DNA from: Closterium sp. Naga37s-1
Lineage: Eukaryota > Streptophyta > Zygnematophyceae > Desmidiales > Closteriaceae
Reading direction: 5' to 3'
Length of the DNA: 64,000 nt
NCBI GenBank assembly: GCA_947471745.1
Contig: CANJKZ010001109.1
Coordinates: 2,914,001-2,978,000, forward strand
The position numbers were made by a program, and so were the translations under genes. The notes under the pieces are model-generated. The model had not been told where the DNA came from. It saw only the letters and a list, made by a program, of their open reading frames with translations, and did not search any database. This document shows, in pieces, positions 59,001-64,000 of this stretch. Position 1 is the first letter of the stretch. Every line of letters begins with the position of its first letter.

Positions 59001-62000
59001 GTACTTAGTTCGATGAAAAAATCTACAACTACAAAACGAGCTCGAATTTGCATGCTACTCGCATGTCTTGTTCGTCTAGTATCCATTTTGTTCTCTAGTA
59101 ATTGATCGCCAAATACTTGAGTATTCGAGACACATCCATGGCTTCTTGTCTTCATTACCTAGCATGCTCTTTACTGCAGCCTAACGAACCAATCTGGAGC
59201 AACCGATCTGGAACATCCAGGGGGTGCAATCTAATGAACCAATCTGGAGCAACCAGGCCCAAGCCCGAGGCGCACATTGGTAAATGTGCGACTCAGGCCT
59301 GGGCAAGGTAAGTTCAGCAAACACACACCCTCTAGTTGCTTTCCGTTTGTTATCCTTTCGTGTAGTGGAACGTTGTTAGTTTTTGCGGCTGGGTGACACA
59401 CCACTCAGGGAGGACCCTTGGGGTGAGAGTTCATACGCAAGAAGAGGAGAGGCAGAGGAGATGAGAAGAAGGGCAGGTGCAAGGAAGAAGTGATTCCCCG
59501 ACACTCCTCCAATCTCCATTCTCATGTCTTCTCTTAACGCCTTCCATTCCAGTTCCAGGGGACCCTTGTGGAGAAAGCAGCTACAAGGGCGATGGGGATT
59601 CGCAGCCCAGCATGAACCCGTGCGGCCGGTTCCAGTGCCAGGGGACGGCAGCAAGCAGCAACTACTGCACCTGCAATATTCCCACGTCCACTGTGCAGCC
59701 TTTTGTGGAGGTTGCAAACGGAATTGGCTCCACTTGTGCTTATGGTAAGATCAGTGGCAAGTCAAAGGGTGAGTAGGAGGGGGTGTATTCTGGTCTTACA
59801 CAGAAGTATGTCGTGCTGTTGTAGCATGCAGAAGTTTTCTGAGGTATGCAGGTGCGTGCCACAGAGAGTGAGGACAATGAGGTGAGAAACAAGAGTCCCC
59901 TAGGGCCCCTGTGCTCTTCATGCTCCTGCCTGTGTCCGATCTGTGTTAGAGGTCCCTCAGCTGCAATGGCCTGAGGCCTGGTACGCATCTGGCTAGGAGT
60001 GTGCAGCGCAGACCATTTCCCCCTTCTTCTCTAACCATATTCCCCCTCATTTTCTGTTTTCTTAACTCTGTGCTACTATCCACCACCTCGGAACACGTGT
60101 GGCAGTGGACGTGTGTGGGTCATACTTCAAGAATCCCTGCTACGTGGGAGCATGCATCAACGATGGCAAGGGCTCCTACTCCTGCATCTGCCCTCCCAAC
60201 CACATTCCCAGCACAACTGTTGACGGCTTCCCCACCTGCGATCCAGGTAGGTGGCTTGAATATGTCCATTGGCCTTGTTTGCTGGTGAATTTTCCTGGTA
60301 ACTACCACTTGCATTCTGAAGCTTGCAACTTCCAATCTTATTCCGCTTCTTTCAAAACTTCAATTCGTCGCTCTCTTTCCTTGCCTCTGTCTCACTCCGC
60401 ATTCTTCCTGCAGCCAACACCACAGCCACCACAATGACAGTCAGTGGTGATAACTGGTTGTGTTCGGATGTTCATCCACTTGTTGGCCTCTCACTGACTG
60501 ACTTCACTGACCAAAACGCGGTGGGTGGAAGAGGTGGTGGGAGTTACAATCCTTCATTCAGCATTTCGATTCCACATTTTACATCAGCTTGTTTTCACAT
60601 CACTCCATCTGTTGAATCTTGCTTCACTTTACCCCTGAGTTATCACTTCACTGCCGGTTCATTCTTAAGGAACAGAGACTATGTGGTATTGGGTACTAGA
60701 CTGTGAAAAACATACTTACTCTCCACTCCAGGACTCACTGAGGAGTGGAAGCCTTGTCTGTGTGGAGTTTGGTTCGAACCTCTGATTCTGTGTGGAGTTT
60801 GGTTCGAACCTCAGATTCTTTGTGGAGTTTCCCAATGCAGGGCATCGACTGCAACCAGCCATTGCCCAAGGGCAGTGTCCTTCAGCTGGATGGTACTCCC
60901 GCCACACCCTGCACTGCCTTCTTCTACTCTCTCAATGTGAGACATGCTGCTTTCTTGCCCACACCACAGCATGCACGGTCAACTCAGATCGTGGTCCTGG
61001 GATGTCCAGGACACCCATTCGTTTGGACACCACGTCAGCATCAGCACGTGTTCCTGGCATGCCCTCCGCTGACATGAGTTTGCTAATATAATATCTGCTC
61101 GACTACTTGTCGAAACATCATTCGTGAAATCTCTAAAACCTCGGGGTTTTAGACCTACACTTGAAACTTTTGTTGTACACGTAATCAGCTGCACACTCGA
61201 ACTGCACGTGTTTCCCACATCTAACACTGAGCTGGAGGCCGGATGGGTGTCCAGGACACCCCAGGACCATGACCTCAGCATGGCCTTCTCACACATCGCA
61301 AGCACCAAGTGTCACTTTGCCTGCTTCTCTCCAACCATCCAGGGGGACACCTGTGCATCCATCACTCCAGTGCTCAGCCTGAATGAGGCAAGTCTCGCTG
61401 CGCTCAACCCCGGCCTTGACTGCTCCGAGTCCATCAAGGCAGGCCGTTCTGTGTGCCTCGAGCGCAATGCTACCTTTGCCTTCACCGTGCCTGAGTGTGT
61501 CCGATACGGCACGCTCACACCTCAAGACACGTGCGACCGGCTGATTCAAAGGACCAGCAATTCACAAGGGGGCGCCAGTGCCAGTGAGAAAGCATGGGCT
61601 GCGCTGTATCGCAACAATCCCGGCCTCACTTGCTCTGCTACCATCCCTTCCTCTGCCTCCGCTGTCGGCACTAACATTGGTGTGCAGGTGAGGATTGTGA
61701 GGGCTGGGGGGAGCGACCTTGGGGATGGGGGGAAAAATGAAAGGTAGGTGCTTTTTGCGGGGCTTCTGAGAAAGTATGTGCCTTATCAACCTTGCCTTTG
61801 TTGTGCATTCCCTGTTGATCACTTTGGTGTCTTTGATCCTCCATCCCATCCATCCCATGATCCAGATTTGCCTCAGGGCAGAGTATTGGTCGTTCACGAT
61901 GGGTTTATGCAAAAAGGGTAGGGCCAAGCCTGTCCAGCCGTCAATGGCGTGCCCAGCTGCTTACCGCTTCTACGACCGGCCTACCTCAACAGCAATCACA

Positions 62001-62078
62001 CGGTTTTACGACTACAATGGCAGGTCTTGCTCTGGAACTGTAGGAGTGAAGTTTATTTGCGTGCCATCGTCATTTTGA
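52304..62078 (+). CDS. Mosaic protein: LRR, EGF, L-type lectin, C1A cysteine protease, EGF, LysM (5' incomplete)
   Basis: Exons: 52304-52375, 52973-53044, 54310-54638, 54992-55647, 56702-56978, 57446-57660, 58097-58231, 58459-58699, 59553-59744, 60106-60246, 60414-60520, 60841-60936, 61343-61687, 61866-62078. All introns are GT-AG. The phases agree at every join and give 1029 residues to the TGA. By residue (1 = first visible): LRRs 1-75, Cys-rich/EGF-like 76-158, lectin 160-376, linker 377-450, papain-type peptidase about 455-665, EGF-like 670-776, LysM-like modules 785-1029. Gln (KNQNDC), Cys 471 (CNACWAYA), His 601 (SLNHVVLVIGY) and Asn 629 (WIIRNSWGEEWG) form the full C1A catalytic set. 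All modules are extracellular types, so secretion is inferred; the signal peptide is not in view. The acceptors of exons 5 and 9 have in-frame alternatives. The open frame over 14 exons argues that it is or was recently functional. Confidence 0.85.
54310..54638 (+). other. LRR cap and Cys-rich/EGF-like exon
   Basis: Continues the LRR (DLHRNYLTGPL, VDLTDNYLSGVV, RLNIAANCF), then a Cys-rich EGF-like part (CMAFCGISPTASACGGRGVC, CLCDAGF). The entry phase fits the preceding LRR exon; the exit donor is TTG|gtaata. Confidence 0.85.
54992..55647 (+). other. L-type (legume) lectin domain exon
   Basis: A single 656-nt exon. Lectin hallmarks: RVNFTFALMPQSG, SSGFAFVIVAKP, RSIAVVFDTLQDD, QHVGLSING, YTVWVDYEPGD, FSFGFVAST and the closing HGILFSS. 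This is the beta-sandwich fold of legume lectins and plant lectin receptor kinases. In legume lectins the metal and sugar sites include residues near the VxFDT strand; whether binding is kept here cannot be told from sequence alone. Confidence 0.8.
56702..58699 (+). other. Papain-family (C1A) protease domain, four exons
   Basis: Exons 56702-56978, 57446-57660, 58097-58231 and 58459-58699. PVKNQNDC-N-A-CWAYAVVAS spans the first join, placing the catalytic Cys just after the intron. Then FMQYDG, GSLNHVVLVIGY (His) and PPFWIIRNSWGEEWGQRG (Asn), ending GINVLPGIYPIVK. The core of about 200 residues is close to papain size. No clear I29-type inhibitor propeptide is visible upstream; the lectin domain sits where it would be expected, which is odd for the family. 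Confidence 0.9.
59553..60246 (+). other. Two EGF-like exons
   Basis: Exon 59553-59744 (DPCGESSYKGDGDSQPS, NPCGRFQCQGT, NYCTCNIP) and exon 60106-60246 (VDVCGSYFKNPCYVGAC, GSYSCICPPNHI). The Cys spacing, and CxCxxxxxxG-like ends in the second, fit EGF modules of extracellular proteins. The phases join cleanly on both sides. Confidence 0.75.
60414..62078 (+). other. LysM-like exons and C-terminal tail
   Basis: LysM unit 1 is split over 60414-60520 (TVSGDNWLCSDVHPLVGLSL) and 60841-60936 (GIDCNQPLPKGSVLQL). Unit 2 and most of unit 3 lie in 61343-61687 (GDTCASI, LNPGLDC, AGRSVCLE; DTCDRLIQR, NNPGLTC). The tail 61866-62078 has three Cys and ends CVPSSF. No membrane segment or GPI-type end is visible. 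Confidence 0.85.
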
Positions 62079-62265
62079 CATGATCCCTAAATAACATAGT
62101 TCACTGCATATCAGACCTCTGAGGTAAATTCGAACTGTTAAGGGGAGGAGGACGATTATGCCCAAATACAGAATGCTGCTGGTTGTGCAGAAACATTAGT
62201 GCAAATCTGAAGCTTCCCTTTCGCTAATGCAACATTGCATGCATCTCGTACCAATCTCTACTTTA
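60521..62265 (+). repeat. Segmental duplication, copy B (partner 1-1430)
   Basis: Colinear with 1-1430 from intron 11 to about 190 bp past the stop. The main length difference is the MITE at 60988-61273, absent from copy A, and a short tandem repeat (tgtggagtttggttcgaacctc) near 60756-60812. Confidence 0.9.
60988..61273. mobile_element. MITE in an intron of the mosaic gene, with empty site in copy A
   Basis: TIRs of about 30 bp: left gtggtcctgggatgtccagg, right its mirror ctggacaccccaggaccat-type sequence (read on plus: ggtgtccaggacaccccagg). Flanks carry CTCAG at 60983-60987 and 61274-61278. The corresponding intron of copy A has a single actcag and no insert. No ORF. Confidence 0.8.
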
Positions 62266-62531
62266 CAAGGTTTCAGCGTATCAAACCAAGATACTGTAAT
62301 CTCTTGGAGTTGTAAGGTCTGGTACCATATCAAATAACATAACTAAGGGTTTAGGGTTTAGGAGCCTAGGGTTTAGTTAGCATGAGAGTAGCGAGAGGAA
62401 GAAGAGGGTCTTCACTAAGAGAAATGGAAGTACAAATAGGCATAGGCAAAGGCATGCAACAGCTGTAACACTACACAGTAGCTACACTAGCAGGCAGTTT
62501 TATGAAAATATATAAAACATATTCTCTAACA
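62266..62531 (-). repeat. Flank with possible Copia LTR on the minus strand
   Basis: On the minus strand ggcagttagaggg precedes TGTTAGAGAATATG, a common plant Copia purine tract/LTR start, placing an LTR from about 62531 down to about 62370. (TTTAGGG)2-like words lie at 62346-62364. Ends uncertain. Confidence 0.45.
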
Positions 62532-63074
62532 CACCCTCTAACTGCCTCCAATGGAAGCCATGTGCGTAACACCCCCTGAAGGGGTGCACGAGTAAAACCC
62601 CCTCACAAGGCTGGGGAACACCAGCAAGGGGCCCCCTCACAAGCTGACGAGCAGCAGTCACTGAGCCGCAGCTGGGACCACCGTGGTTGACTCCCACGGC
62701 AGGTGCCCGCCTGCTGTTTAACCCCCGCAGCAGATGCTCGTGTTAGAGGAGTAGGAAGAATTGGAGTAAAGTGTCGATAGAGTTTGGTACAAGAGTAAAA
62801 CCTAAAGGGGTTGTACCCCACATTGGCTACCCCACTACAGCCTACACCTAATTATAATATATATATAGTTTGACACACCCCCATAGGCAAAGTGGGGGAG
62901 AACAAGGGGTCACAAGACCAGTCAAGAGAAGCAAAGCAAGCTGAGGGTGGATCACAACGTCACCACACACTCCCAGCATAGGCAAAGGGCCACAAGGCCA
63001 GTTCACATGCAGAGGTATATATGGAACAGCAACAGTACAGTGATCACTACCTAGCAAAAGCAAGCAAGCAGATA
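62532..63074 (-). mobile_element. Second LTR-like segment and 3' end of a minus-strand Copia
   Basis: A purine tract (ctatgggggtg on minus) abuts TGTGTCAAACTATATATATA at 62877, read downward as an LTR of the same family as 45899-46056. Between 62878 and 63074 only non-coding element sequence is seen. Confidence 0.5.
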
Positions 63075-64000
63075 TGTGATCTTGTCAAGGACCGGCTTCA
63101 CATCATCTCCCGATCGCATGGAGATGGCCGCCAGCTTCTTCTCGAGCACGATCACCATGGGCAGCAGGGCCTACTCTCGTCAAAACTCCCCTGCCCAGCT
63201 CAAGCTTGGGCACCCACACACAAGGTCCACCCACTCCCCTTCGGCACCCACACAAGGGGATATTTCGTTGGCGTGCACACCCAGCATGCCGTTCACCGCA
63301 CCAGCCATGTAGAAGGACTTGGCGCCTACCGCTGCACATCGTCGTCGCCGTCGCCGACGTCGGCCAGACGAACTTGGCCAACCGCGGCGGAGCACCAGTT
63401 GAAGGCTGGAAAGTGTAGCGCCTTCGTGAGCAGATTTGCTGGCTGCTCGTGGTCGGGATGTACTGTACCTCAATGTTCTTGCGCTTCGCCATCTTGTTGC
63501 AGCCAGACATAGCGTCACTCAATGTGCTTGAGGTTGCGCTTCAGCCCCAAGCCTTCAGCAACCGTGATGGCCGACTAGTTGTCCACGTTGACGACGGTCG
63601 GCGTCCCAGAATCCAGAAGCTAGGATTCGGCGCGGAGGAAGGGAAGCTGGCGAGCCTCCTTGCCGGCTTTGGTGGCCGTGATAGATTTCGACTCCGTGCT
63701 GGCTCTTGATGGGCTGGCTCTTCCAGGAGACAGTGGACCCACTGAATATGAAAACATAGCCGTTTGTGATGTTGCGCGTCTGCTTGTCACCGGCGTCGTC
63801 ATCGTCCGCGTAGCCAACCCGATGCAGAGTCTCCAGCCCACTACAAAACTCCAGGGCGGCATCGCGAGTGTCGGCCAATTAGTCGAGGCAATGGTGAACC
63901 TCTCGACAGTGCTGGTTGCTCCATATTGTCAAGCCGGAACCCTACTTGCTACACGCGAAGGCGATGTCGGGCGGAGTTGTCATGGTGGCGAACTGCAGCG
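63075..64000 (-). mobile_element. Copia pol fragment (RNase H end), running off the window
   Basis: On the minus strand: RNase H-region matches to the other Copia elements (ADTRDAALEFCSGLETLHRVGYAD, DDAGDKQTRNITNGYVFIFSG, SWKSQPIKSQ) and the C-terminal end (VQYIPTTSSQQ). A fossil with several disruptions. Its 5' part lies beyond base 64000. Confidence 0.8.

Noticed and set aside
1-64000. tRNA, rRNA or other structured RNA genes
   Set aside because: No tRNA cloverleaf or rRNA signature was found by eye; the tRNA-like 3' ends next to Copia LTRs are primer-binding sites.

Overview
The window looks like nuclear DNA of a green plant. It has spliced genes with GT-AG introns, plant-type Copia and chromodomain Gypsy elements, a plant Raf-like (TKL) kinase, an L-type (legume) lectin domain and LysM modules. 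GC-rich coding sequence, dense microsatellites and the particular Copia/non-LTR mix would suit a streptophyte alga such as a zygnematophyte, or an early land plant. That placement is inference, not proof.

Layout: 1-1430 holds the last exons of a LysM-tailed secreted-type protein (copy A). 1937 to about 5350 (minus strand) is a Raf-like kinase gene with an Ala/Ser/Gly-rich N-terminal region; its catalytic loop appears to be two bases short at an exon edge. 6335-11770 carries two non-LTR retrotransposons with a C-terminal restriction-like endonuclease, both ending in (GA)n. 11811-18990 (minus strand) is an intron-bearing, decayed copy of the mitochondrial electron-transfer-flavoprotein:ubiquinone oxidoreductase gene (ETFQO). 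19321-20007 has nested palindromes and a long-TIR MITE.

20015-52008 is almost wholly nested LTR retrotransposons. A Gypsy element sits inside a Copia (TSD TTGTC). Next come a Copia fragment and a minus-strand Copia gag carrying a solo LTR. A second Copia is split by a third in the opposite orientation (TSD GGAAC). A further Copia follows and stops abruptly next to the main gene.

52304-62078 (plus strand) is the most notable locus. Fourteen exons stay in one frame from the first visible exon to the stop codon. They encode at least 1029 residues: leucine-rich repeats, a Cys-rich/EGF-like region, an L-type lectin domain, a papain-family (C1A) cysteine protease with its full catalytic set, two EGF-like modules, and three LysM-like modules. 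The 5' end is not visible; the first visible exon lies about 300 bp from the broken edge of a Copia element. Its last three exons are paralogous to copy A at the left edge, so two related genes in the same orientation bracket about 59 kb of transposons and a pseudogene. The right edge (62370-64000) is again minus-strand Copia debris.

Inferred logic: the mosaic protein combines glycan-binding modules (lectin, LysM) and protein-binding modules (LRR, EGF) with a protease. This suggests an extracellular or wall-associated protease directed to glycan-bearing targets. No RNA genes, CRISPR arrays or bacterial-type features were seen.
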